Source of the DNA: Nitrospinota bacterium
Lineage (GTDB): Bacteria; UBA8248
DNA: 7,353 nucleotides
Assembly (NCBI GenBank): GCA_011523725.1
Contig: WTGD01000070.1
Span: forward strand, 1 to 7,353
Direction of reading: 5' to 3'
The notes below the pieces were generated by a model. That model saw only the letters and a program-made list of their open reading frames with translations. It made no database searches and was not told where the DNA came from. Below, piece after piece: positions 1 through 5,850 of this stretch. Position 1 is the stretch's first letter. Every line of letters starts with the position of its first letter. The position numbers were made by a program, and so were the translations under genes.

Positions 1-119
1 AACTGATCCGGCGCGCAGGCGTGCACGCGCAGCACGACTTCCCCGATGCCCGGCGCCGGGTCGGGAACCGTTTCGAGCGTCAGGGGACCGCCCCACTCAT
101 GCAGAACCATGGCCCGCAT
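1..119 (-). CDS. MDR-superfamily (alcohol dehydrogenase-like) oxidoreductase, N-terminal fragment
   Basis: Only the first 39 codons are present; the gene runs off the left edge. The translation begins MRAMVLHEWGGPLTLETVPD and continues through PAPGIGEVVLRVHACAPDQ. This is the usual start of the GroES-like catalytic domain of medium-chain dehydrogenases/reductases: a first strand, the E-x-V-P-x-P-x-P-G-x-G-E-V turn, then V-L-R-V-x-A. The ATG at 119 is fixed by a very strong Shine-Dalgarno sequence (AAGGAGGAGG, 134 to 125) five bases upstream. Zinc alcohol dehydrogenases carry a catalytic-zinc Cys in the motif G-[VI]-C-x-[TS]-D. Here the equivalent place reads A-P-D-Q, so Asp38 stands where Cys is expected. 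This could mean a quinone-oxidoreductase-like member without catalytic zinc, or an altered ligand. Substrate cannot be told. A 179-base gap separates it from the gene before it, so it may be its own transcription unit. Confidence 0.85.
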   Translation of the reverse strand, partial: MRAMVLHEWGGPLTLETVPDPAPGIGEVVLRVHACAPDQ

Positions 120-124
120 CGTAG

Positions 125-134
125 CCTCCTCCTT
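125..134 (-). promoter_or_regulatory. Strong ribosome binding site of the MDR dehydrogenase gene
   Basis: On the minus strand this reads AAGGAGGAGG, nearly a full anti-Shine-Dalgarno complement, with a 5-base spacer to the ATG at 119. It decides the start of the truncated dehydrogenase and suggests high translation. Confidence 0.8.
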
Positions 135-255
135 CGCCGGACAAAATCAATGCAAATCGAGACACGAATGATTGCGATTGGTCCGGAAAAAAGACCTTTC
201 CTCTCCGATGATTCCATGGAGAACTACGCGTCGCCAGACTTCCAAAGATACATTC

Positions 256-272
256 AGATAATGGTTTTATCT
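256..272. repeat. AT-rich inverted repeat, AGATAA-N5-TTATCT
   Basis: The arms AGATAA (256 to 261) and TTATCT (267 to 272) are perfect inverted copies around the 5-base centre TGGTT. It lies 27 bases past the MaoC stop and about 137 bases upstream of the dehydrogenase ATG. The arms are too AT-rich and short to make a good intrinsic terminator. A binding site for a dimeric regulator is possible, but six-base arms in AT-rich DNA can also arise by chance. Confidence 0.35.
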
Positions 273-298
273 AACTGATAATAAATGAGATAGTATTT

Positions 299-757
299 TT
301 ATTCTTTTTCCTTTCGTTCCACCATGATGGTGACGTCGCCCTCGTGGATGCGCTCGTCGCGCTGGTTCAGGAGCGTGAGCGCGAGCGTCACAATCCCCTG
401 GCCCTTGCTCGAGATGCGCCTCGATTTCACGACGACCTCGCCGGAAATCGTATCGTCGAAGCGGATCGGGCCACGAAAACGCCACTCCACGCCCAGGAAC
501 GCTTCCACCGTGCCTTCGACGATTCCGAGTCTGGTCACCAAACCCATGAGGAAGGAAAGCCCGAGCAGCCCGTGACCCACCCTTTCCCCGAAAGGCGTCC
601 TGGCCGCCGCCTCCGCATCGGTGTGCAGGTAGGTGTAATCGCCCGTCAATGCGGAGAAGGCGTTGACGTCGGACTCGCCTATCGTGCGCGCGGCGGTCTT
701 CCACGCCCTGCCCACCTCGAACTCCTCGTAAAACAGTCCCGTAGACTCGTATTCCAA
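299..757 (-). CDS. MaoC-family hydratase ((R)-enoyl-CoA hydratase-like hot-dog protein)
   Basis: A 152-residue single-domain hot-dog-fold protein, the normal length for a stand-alone MaoC dehydratase/(R)-specific enoyl-CoA hydratase. The hydratase signature is intact: T-G-D40-x4-H45-x-D47 followed by A-x6-F56-G-E-R-V-G-H62-G-L. By family knowledge Asp40 and His45 are the catalytic pair that adds water across a 2-enoyl-CoA. The N-terminus (F-E-E-F-E-V-G-like, residues 9 to 16) and the strand W92-R-F-R-G-P-I-R-F-x-D-T are also typical. It has no signal peptide or membrane segment, so it is cytoplasmic. The start is TTG at 757: GAGGAG lies six bases upstream and no nearby ATG fits. Its ribosome binding site contains the TGA stop of the tonB-like gene, so the two are probably coupled. 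The precise acyl-CoA substrate is unknown; a non-hydratase member of the family is possible. Confidence 0.9.
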   Translation of the reverse strand: MEYESTGLFYEEFEVGRAWKTAARTIGESDVNAFSALTGDYTYLHTDAEAAARTPFGERVGHGLLGLSFLMGLVTRLGIVEGTVEAFLGVEWRFRGPIRFDDTISGEVVVKSRRISSKGQGIVTLALTLLNQRDERIHEGDVTIMVERKEKE

Positions 758-763
758 AACACA

Positions 764-769
764 CTCCTC
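764..769 (-). promoter_or_regulatory. Ribosome binding site fixing the TTG start of the MaoC gene
   Basis: The minus strand reads GAGGAG here with a 6-base spacer to TTG at 757. Its first bases lie inside the TGA stop codon (770 to 768) of the preceding TonB-like gene, giving TGAGGAG. This supports the rare TTG start and suggests translational coupling. Confidence 0.7.
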
Positions 770-1610
770 AGCGTAAAAGGAAACGGAAGGTGATCTCGCC
801 CCATTGCTCCTTGTCCTCGGCGCCCGGGGGCAGCGGACTGAAGCGCCAGCGCTTCAGGTGGTTCGAAGCCAGACCCTCGAGGTAGGCGCTCGCTTTTCTG
901 GTCGGAATGACGCGGCCGACCGTGCCGTCGGGCAGCACCCAGAACTTCAGCACGATCTCCGTCGTGCTCTCGAGCTTCTCGAGTTTCGGGGGTTTGGGCT
1001 GAAACAGGATTCTCCGCCTCGCCGCCGGCCCAGCGATGTTGGTCCGCTTCTTCTGCGTGGAAGAGCGGGAGAAACTCAGGCGCGATAATTGCTCCAACAT
1101 TTTTCGGTCCGCTTCGGAGCCCGGCAGCGCCACCTTTTTTCTGCGCTTCAAACCCCTGGAATCCCCCGCTTTTCCTCCTTTCTGTATCGGCAAAACGATT
1201 TCGTCCAGCGCCCCGCCCGCATCAGAAATGTTTATCGGAGCGATTTCACCGGGCGCAAGCACCGGTTTCGGCATTTCCAGGGCGGGGGCGGCGGGCAGCG
1301 GCTTGCTCCGGGGCAGTTCTCCCGGGTCCGGCGCTTCAAGCTTCGTTTTCACGTCCATGTTCAGGTCCCGCTCCGCCATGGATTGTTTTTGAAGCATACG
1401 GCTCAAATCAAGCGGCTCCGGCAGGGGCACCTCGGGCAATACCTTCGGCAGCAGCGCTTCGGGTATGGGTACCTCACGGCGCACCAAGTCGACTTCCATT
1501 CTGGTTTGATTGGCGAATAACGGCGCTATTTTGACGGCGGGACCGAGCAGAATCAACCCCGTATGAATGGCGATGGAAACCAGAATCGTCAGGATGAGTG
1601 AAAAGCTCAT
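768..1610 (-). CDS. tonB: TonB-family energy transducer
   Basis: A 280-residue protein with classic TonB architecture. Residues 5 to 23 form one N-terminal membrane anchor that contains the S12-x3-H16 pair; in E. coli TonB the matching Ser16/His20 face is needed for contact with ExbB/ExbD. Residues 46 to 126 are rich in proline and charged residues and would span the periplasm. Basic clusters occur near 155 to 159 and 198 to 200. The C-terminal domain (about 194 to 280) starts with G-P-A-A-R-R-R-I-L-F-Q-P-x-P-P and carries F-x-V-x-P-D-G-T-V (223 to 231), L-K-R-W-R-F-x-P-L-P-P-G (252 to 263) and W-G-E-I-T-F-R-F (270 to 277), all hallmarks of TonB C-terminal domains. The ATG at 1610 was chosen because it starts directly at the anchor; a GGGAGG lies rather far away (14 bases). 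A longer reading from TTG 1682 adds an Arg-rich tail inside exbD and is unlikely. The gene follows exbB and exbD, its motor. TolA is a less likely name because the long helical TolA domain II is missing. Confidence 0.88.
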   Translation of the reverse strand: MSFSLILTILVSIAIHTGLILLGPAVKIAPLFANQTRMEVDLVRREVPIPEALLPKVLPEVPLPEPLDLSRMLQKQSMAERDLNMDVKTKLEAPDPGELPRSKPLPAAPALEMPKPVLAPGEIAPINISDAGGALDEIVLPIQKGGKAGDSRGLKRRKKVALPGSEADRKMLEQLSRLSFSRSSTQKKRTNIAGPAARRRILFQPKPPKLEKLESTTEIVLKFWVLPDGTVGRVIPTRKASAYLEGLASNHLKRWRFSPLPPGAEDKEQWGEITFRFLLR

Positions 1611-1635
1611 GGTATGTGAGCCGGCCTCCCTCGGG

Positions 1636-2061
1636 CTATTTCGTCGTCTTTTTCTGCACCCGCTTCGTCGGCGCCGTCGCAATCGACATGCGCAGCGCGC
1701 CCGCCTGTTTGGCGATGTCCATCACCTGCACGACCATACCGTGCGGCACGCCCTTGTCCGCTCGAATGATGATCATGCCCTCCGGCTGTACCTTCAGTTC
1801 TTCTATCAACCGGCCCCAAAGGGATTTCAGGGGCACCTGATCGTTATTCAAGTACACTTTTTCGTCGCGCGCGATGATGAGGATCAGATCCTTGCGGACG
1901 GGGTGTTCCTGCGTGACGGTCCGCGGCAACTCCACCTTGACGCCCGGCTGCAGAACGAACGAAGAACTCAGGACGAAGAACAAGAGCAACAAGAAGATGA
2001 TGTCGATCATGGCCGTCATGCCGGGTTCCGCCCGCACGCGCCTGAGGTCTCGGAATTTCAT
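1636..2061 (-). CDS. exbD: ExbD/TolR-family proton-channel subunit
   Basis: A 141-residue protein of normal ExbD length. A short cytoplasmic N-terminus (1 to 16, with P13-G-M-T) leads into one membrane span (about 17 to 36) that begins M18-I-D20-I-I-F. Asp20 matches the single protonatable Asp of ExbD/TolR/MotB that carries protons through the ExbB pore. After the span come the family's V-x-V-E-L-P motif (41 to 46) and a periplasmic domain with I-I-I-R-A-D-K-G-V-P-H-G-M-V-V-x-V-M-D-I-A-K-x-A-G (97 to 121), which is diagnostic. The C-terminus is Lys-rich. The ATG at 2061 follows TGAGGAAGCG, in which the exbB stop codon is part of the Shine-Dalgarno sequence, so exbB and exbD are coupled. This fits the need for a fixed subunit ratio. 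ExbD is preferred over TolR because a TonB-type gene follows. Confidence 0.93.
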   Translation of the reverse strand: MKFRDLRRVRAEPGMTAMIDIIFLLLLFFVLSSSFVLQPGVKVELPRTVTQEHPVRKDLILIIARDEKVYLNNDQVPLKSLWGRLIEELKVQPEGMIIIRADKGVPHGMVVQVMDIAKQAGALRMSIATAPTKRVQKKTTK

Positions 2062-2063
2062 CG

Positions 2064-2071
2064 CTTCCTCA
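2064..2071 (-). promoter_or_regulatory. Stop-embedded ribosome binding site, exbB/exbD junction
   Basis: The minus strand reads TGAGGAAG: TGA ends exbB and GAGGAAG serves as the Shine-Dalgarno sequence for the exbD ATG at 2061. Only 7 bases separate stop and start. A ribosome ending exbB would be placed to reinitiate on exbD. Confidence 0.7.
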
Positions 2072-2668
2072 CCGCTTCAGCGTCTCGACGACCCGGTAGG
2101 AGTGTTTTTCGATTTCCAGGATGAGGCGGTCCGCCTTGTTGGTGAAATAGTTGTAGAAAATGAGCGTGGGTATGGCGATGACGAGTCCGGTCGCCGTCGT
2201 GATGAGCGCTTCGTAAATGCCGCCTGCGAGCTGGCTGGGGTGGGCGATTCCCTTCTCGCTGATGATGGCGAAGGTGCGAATCATGCCGAAGACCGTGCCC
2301 GTCAGCCCCAATAACGGCGATATGGCGGCAATCGTTCCGAGAGCGCCCAGGTTCCTGTCGAGCGTGGTGACCTCCTGCCTGCCCGCGTCCTCCACGACGG
2401 ATCGGAGTTCTTCCCGCTCTCTGTCGTGATTCGCTATCGTAACGAGCAGTATCCTGCCCATGACCGAAGGATAGCGCCGGCAAAGGGTTATGGCGTCAGA
2501 CACCTGGTTCTCCGCAACCAGATCTCTGACCTGCTGCAAAATATCGAGCTGAATGATTTTCCTGGTGCGCAGATTCAGGGTCCGCTCCAGAATAATGGCC
2601 AAGGCCAATATGGAGCAGACACCCAACGGAATCATCAACACCCCGCCTTTGGCCAAAAATTCGAACAT
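2069..2668 (-). CDS. exbB: ExbB/TolQ/MotA-family proton-channel subunit
   Basis: A 199-residue inner-membrane protein with the three-span layout of the MotA/TolQ/ExbB family: span 1 about 9 to 27, a cytoplasmic helical loop (about 30 to 105), span 2 about 110 to 132 and span 3 about 153 to 175. The signature L-G-A-L-G-T-I-A-A-I-S-P-L-L-G-L-T-G-T-V (107 to 126) followed by F-G-M-I-R-T-F, and G-I-Y-E-A-L-I-T-T-A-T-G-L-V-I-A-I-P (150 to 167), are near-consensus. The Thr residues in these spans (124 and 158 to 160 region) line the proton path with the ExbD Asp in known relatives. The ATG at 2668 was preferred: it gives the usual short N-terminus (MFEFLAKGG) and has AAAGGTG upstream. A GTG at 2719 would add 17 residues and overlap the previous gene. 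The gap to that gene is 37 bases, the widest inside the operon. ExbB is preferred to TolQ because of the TonB partner. Confidence 0.93.
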   Translation of the reverse strand: MFEFLAKGGVLMIPLGVCSILALAIILERTLNLRTRKIIQLDILQQVRDLVAENQVSDAITLCRRYPSVMGRILLVTIANHDREREELRSVVEDAGRQEVTTLDRNLGALGTIAAISPLLGLTGTVFGMIRTFAIISEKGIAHPSQLAGGIYEALITTATGLVIAIPTLIFYNYFTNKADRLILEIEKHSYRVVETLKR

Positions 2669-2705
2669 CAATATGCACCTTTGCGTAAATGAGAGCTTTC
2701 GATTT

Positions 2706-5700
2706 TCACCGTCGAGCACGCTTCCCGGTTTGTTTTGTAATTCTCCTGATGGCGGATCGGGCTTTTCGCTTCAGCGCAGGGTCGTCCACCACTTTGGTCA
2801 TCTTCCGGTAAATCCGGAGGGCAAGCGTGCGTTTTCCCGCTTTTTCATACAACTCGCCAGCCCGCCCCAATGCCCGCGCGACCCACATTTTCTGATCCGG
2901 GTATCGATAGGTCAACTTCAAGTACTCGGCCGCTGCGCCCGGGTATCTTCGCTCGGTGGATATCCGGGCGTGCGCGAAGAACGCCTCCGCCGCCAGTTCC
3001 GGCGCTCCAAACTCGACCACGAAGCCCAGCGCGCGCTCCGCATCGGGGTATTTTCTTCGCTTCCTGTATAGTTCGGCCGCCAGGAGCGCGGATTGGGTAC
3101 GCAAGTCCACACCGGCGAATTCACCGTTCATGACCATCACAAATTGAGAGAGCGCCGCACCATCTTCGACAAGCCGAACCAGACAGCGCCCCAGGGCGAA
3201 TCGAGCCAGCATTTCATAGTCATGCCCCGGAAACGTCTCCAGAAATTCCGCAAGCCTCCCCCTCGCCTCTGCGCACCGCCCGATGCCGGCCAGCGTTTCC
3301 CCGACGCCGAAGAGCCCGTCGGCGCGGAAACCGCCCGCCGGATGCCGGGTCAACAAAGTCTCGTATGAATCAAGGGCTTTGTCGATGTCTTTTTTGCTCC
3401 GGTGTATGCCCGCCACCCTTAAGAGGGCATGAGCGGCCAGCTCATTGTTCGGGTATCGTGCGGTGACATCCTTGTACGCCCTCAGGGCTTCTGCCCTGTT
3501 CCCCTGCGTGAGCAAAACTTCGCCGATTTGAAAAGCCAGGGAAATGCTCAGGTTGCTCTCCGGATACCGGTCGATATACGCCCGCGCGCCCGATAAGAAT
3601 TTCGCATATTCCCCAAGTTGCAGGTGAGTGAGCAGACGGCCATATACGGCTTCGGAGAGCTTCGGGTGATCAGGATACCCGTTCATCATGAGGCGATATA
3701 AGCGGTTCGCTTCCCTGTAGCTTCCCTGGTTGTACGATGAGTCGGCCAGGCGCAAATACGCGTCGCCCGCCAGGGAGGAATCTCTATGTAATTCGAGAAA
3801 TTTAAGAAGTTTCTCCCGCGCCAGGGCGTAATCGCCCTTCCGGAACGGAACCAGCGCCAGAATATATTCGACCTCGGCCACGGCTTTGCTTTCGGGGTAG
3901 CGCTTCAAAAAGGCGTGAAAGTTCTTCACCGCCGCTTCGAAACGACTGCGCCGGAACAACAATTTCGCCTTCTGGTACAACGCCTCCTTGGCGACATCGC
4001 TTCCTCTGTATTTCTTCTCTATTCTCTCGAACGATTGCAAGGCGCCGTCGTAGTTTCTGAGGTTGAAGCGGGCTTCTCCCGCACGCGCGAGGGCTTCCGC
4101 CGCCAGGATGCCGCCCGGCTTATGCTCGAAAACGCGGTCGAAGGCGAGCGCCGCTTCTTTCCAGTTCATCTTCCGGTATTGAACCCACGCGAGCCCTCCC
4201 AGGGCGCGGTAGTATTCGGGCGTCCGCTCGGGAACCGCCCGGAAGGCGCGAGCGGCCTCATCGAGCTCCCCCAGTTCGAAGGCCGCCTCCCCGTACCACA
4301 ACATGGCCAGCCCGTCCGGGGAAATCCCGGAGCCGCCCTCCGGCAGGAAAGCCCAGTGCTGCAGCACATTCAAAGCGCCCTTGAAATCCCGGAGCCTGAA
4401 TGCGGCGAAAGCCGTCCCCATCGCCGCGGAACGAGCGGCATCCTGCTCCGCCAGCCGGTGAGCGGAAACCGGCGGGTAGTCAGCACCCTGCCGCAGAATC
4501 CCGTACGCGCGCTTCACTTTTCCCAGATGGTACTGGGAGAGGCCTTCCACGATTCTCGCGATGCGGTAGACTCTGCCGAGCGGGAACGCATCGCTTACCT
4601 TTCCGGCCAGAACGGATGCTTCTTCATACACCCCGACCCGGAACAACTTCCAGGCCAATTGCAGGCGCAAGGCGCCGGCGAGCGTCTTGCGGCGATTGGC
4701 CCGTGAAAATTCCTGCAGGCGGGCATTCAGCGTTTTCAATCCTTTCCGGGATTTCCGGATCGACTCGATTTCAGCGGAGAGCAAACCGGCCTGCACGAAA
4801 GCTCCGAGGAAATGCTTCGGATAACGCCGCATGAAAAGTGAAAAAGAGCGCTTCGCATCCTCGATTCGGCCCTGGAACAGCCGCGTCCAGCCGATACCGT
4901 ACAGCGCTTCTCCCTGGATCGCATCATCAGGCTTGTCTCCCTCTGAGCCGAGCGCCCCGGCCGCGGCATAGCGTTTTTCCGCCTGGGCATAATTTTTTCT
5001 CTGGAGATAGAGATGCCCGAGCGCCACGAGGGCCTGAAACGCGAGCCGCCCCTTCGCATCCGCAAGCATCGTCCACGTCTCGATCGCCTCTTCGGCGGAG
5101 CCCGCTTTCGCCTGCACCCAGCCTTTCAGGAAAATCGCTTCCTCATAGGCAAGCCTGCCTTTTTCCCACGACTGCCCTTCCAGCAGACCGAGGCATCCCT
5201 CGTAATCACGCGCACCGCAACGCTCTTCCGCCAGGGCGTATCTGGCAGCAGCCACGTAATCCAGCCCGTCGGTCATCAGCGAGTTCAACAACCCCTCTCT
5301 TCTCTCCCGGGCTTCCTGGGGTTTCCTCAAACCAAGAAGCGTCTCTCCCGCCCAGTAGAGGGCCGCCGCGCGCCAGAAATGAATCTTCGTTTTTTTCGCT
5401 AAAGCATCGAAAAGAGCGAGCGCCTCTACGGGCGAGCCTTTTTGCAGATAAGCATACGCGGTTTCGAAATGTTCACTCTCACTAATAAAGTCATCCGACG
5501 TACTACCGAAGTATTGCGTCAAATCCAGGTCCGGTTTTTTTTCGACCGGCACCGGGCGTGGGGGCAGGCGAATCGCCGGCGTTTCAAGCTCTACAAAAAC
5601 GGCGGGAAGACGAACGCCCAATCGCTCGGGCGGGGCGGGGCGCACGCGGGCAGCGATGAGGTGCTCGATGTTGGGCGATTCCACCACGACTTCGGGCAGG

Positions 5701-5840
5701 GAAATGGTGAGTTGCTTCCCGCCGGCGACGCTTTCACTCTGGGCCCATGAAATATTTCCCGTCCCCAAGCAGCCAAAGCATACTGCCACCAGGCCGAGGA
5801 GAAGCTTGCGCCGCATATTACACGCCGGGAATCGCATCAT
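2706..5840 (-). CDS. Exported 1044-residue TPR solenoid protein
   Basis: No named gene recognised. Residues 1 to 33 look like a signal peptide: basic N-R-R-K region, hydrophobic core 13 to 27, and a likely signal peptidase I site after S31-W-A33. Residues 46 to 103 are a proline-rich segment with a twice-repeated L-P-x-V-x-V-E motif. Residue 122 to the end is almost wholly helical TPR-like repeat, roughly 23 units. From about residue 543 the units follow each other with a near-constant 37-residue step (for example 580, 617, 654, 691, 728, 765, 802, 839), each with A-x3-Y/L...G-x-Y-x-x-A...F/Y-x3-R-Y-P. This is the BamD/CpoB-like TPR style. The tail is very basic (1024 to 1044). It is probably a periplasmic scaffold. 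CpoB, which works with TolA, is about a quarter of this size. The start at 5840 (ATG-ATG) follows TGAGGGATAA; a later ATG at 5816 lacks a ribosome binding site. Confidence 0.88.
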   Translation of the reverse strand: MMRFPACNMRRKLLLGLVAVCFGCLGTGNISWAQSESVAGGKQLTISLPEVVVESPNIEHLIAARVRPAPPERLGVRLPAVFVELETPAIRLPPRPVPVEKKPDLDLTQYFGSTSDDFISESEHFETAYAYLQKGSPVEALALFDALAKKTKIHFWRAAALYWAGETLLGLRKPQEARERREGLLNSLMTDGLDYVAAARYALAEERCGARDYEGCLGLLEGQSWEKGRLAYEEAIFLKGWVQAKAGSAEEAIETWTMLADAKGRLAFQALVALGHLYLQRKNYAQAEKRYAAAGALGSEGDKPDDAIQGEALYGIGWTRLFQGRIEDAKRSFSLFMRRYPKHFLGAFVQAGLLSAEIESIRKSRKGLKTLNARLQEFSRANRRKTLAGALRLQLAWKLFRVGVYEEASVLAGKVSDAFPLGRVYRIARIVEGLSQYHLGKVKRAYGILRQGADYPPVSAHRLAEQDAARSAAMGTAFAAFRLRDFKGALNVLQHWAFLPEGGSGISPDGLAMLWYGEAAFELGELDEAARAFRAVPERTPEYYRALGGLAWVQYRKMNWKEAALAFDRVFEHKPGGILAAEALARAGEARFNLRNYDGALQSFERIEKKYRGSDVAKEALYQKAKLLFRRSRFEAAVKNFHAFLKRYPESKAVAEVEYILALVPFRKGDYALAREKLLKFLELHRDSSLAGDAYLRLADSSYNQGSYREANRLYRLMMNGYPDHPKLSEAVYGRLLTHLQLGEYAKFLSGARAYIDRYPESNLSISLAFQIGEVLLTQGNRAEALRAYKDVTARYPNNELAAHALLRVAGIHRSKKDIDKALDSYETLLTRHPAGGFRADGLFGVGETLAGIGRCAEARGRLAEFLETFPGHDYEMLARFALGRCLVRLVEDGAALSQFVMVMNGEFAGVDLRTQSALLAAELYRKRRKYPDAERALGFVVEFGAPELAAEAFFAHARISTERRYPGAAAEYLKLTYRYPDQKMWVARALGRAGELYEKAGKRTLALRIYRKMTKVVDDPALKRKARSAIRRITKQTGKRARR

Positions 5841-5844
5841 TTAT

Positions 5845-5850
5845 CCCTCA
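5845..5850 (-). promoter_or_regulatory. Stop-embedded ribosome binding site between the two TPR genes
   Basis: The minus strand reads TGAGGG: TGA is the stop of the upstream TPR gene and GAGGG is the Shine-Dalgarno sequence for the tandem ATG-ATG at 5840/5837. The spacing to the second ATG (7 bases) is better than to the first (4 bases), so Met2 may be the true start. Confidence 0.65.

Larger units (their letters stand above)
120..298. other. Intergenic region between the MaoC gene and the dehydrogenase gene
   Basis: This is the only sizeable non-coding stretch in the window, 179 bases. The half next to the MaoC stop (about 241 to 298) is strikingly AT-rich compared with the genes around it and holds a perfect 6-bp inverted repeat (256 to 272). 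The other half ends in the ribosome binding site of the dehydrogenase. No convincing sigma-70 -35/-10 pair and no GC-rich hairpin followed by a U-run could be picked out by eye. A promoter for the dehydrogenase here is plausible from the spacing and base composition, but is inference. Confidence 0.6.

Noticed and set aside
256..272. The AT-rich dyad as an intrinsic terminator of the operon
   Set aside because: The arms hold only one G-C pair each and no U-run follows in the direction of transcription.
120..298. Sigma-70 promoter for the dehydrogenase gene
   Set aside because: Some TTAGAT/TATCTT-like hexamers can be paired at 17 bases, but the matches are too weak to list as a promoter.
1611..1682. 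N-terminal extension of the TonB-like protein from TTG 1682
   Set aside because: It would add an Arg-rich 24-residue tail lying mostly over the exbD 3' end; the ATG at 1610 starts directly at the membrane anchor, as in TonB relatives.
768..2668. Naming the locus tolQ-tolR-tolA
   Set aside because: The third protein has a TonB-type C-terminal domain and proline-rich spacer instead of the long helical TolA domain, and tolB and pal are absent from the window.
2669..2719. Longer ExbB start at GTG 2719
   Set aside because: It overlaps the previous gene and has only a weak ribosome binding site; ExbB relatives start close to the first span, as from ATG 2668.
3915..4706. Plus-strand open frame of 263 codons opposite the large TPR gene
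   Set aside because: Low-complexity composition, no recognisable domain, and fully inside a convincing minus-strand TPR gene.
5756..5840. Lipoprotein signal in the large TPR protein
   Set aside because: Two Cys residues lie in the hydrophobic stretch (21 and 24), but neither has a good lipobox (A-V-C and C-F-G-C contexts), while S-W-A at 31 to 33 fits signal peptidase I.
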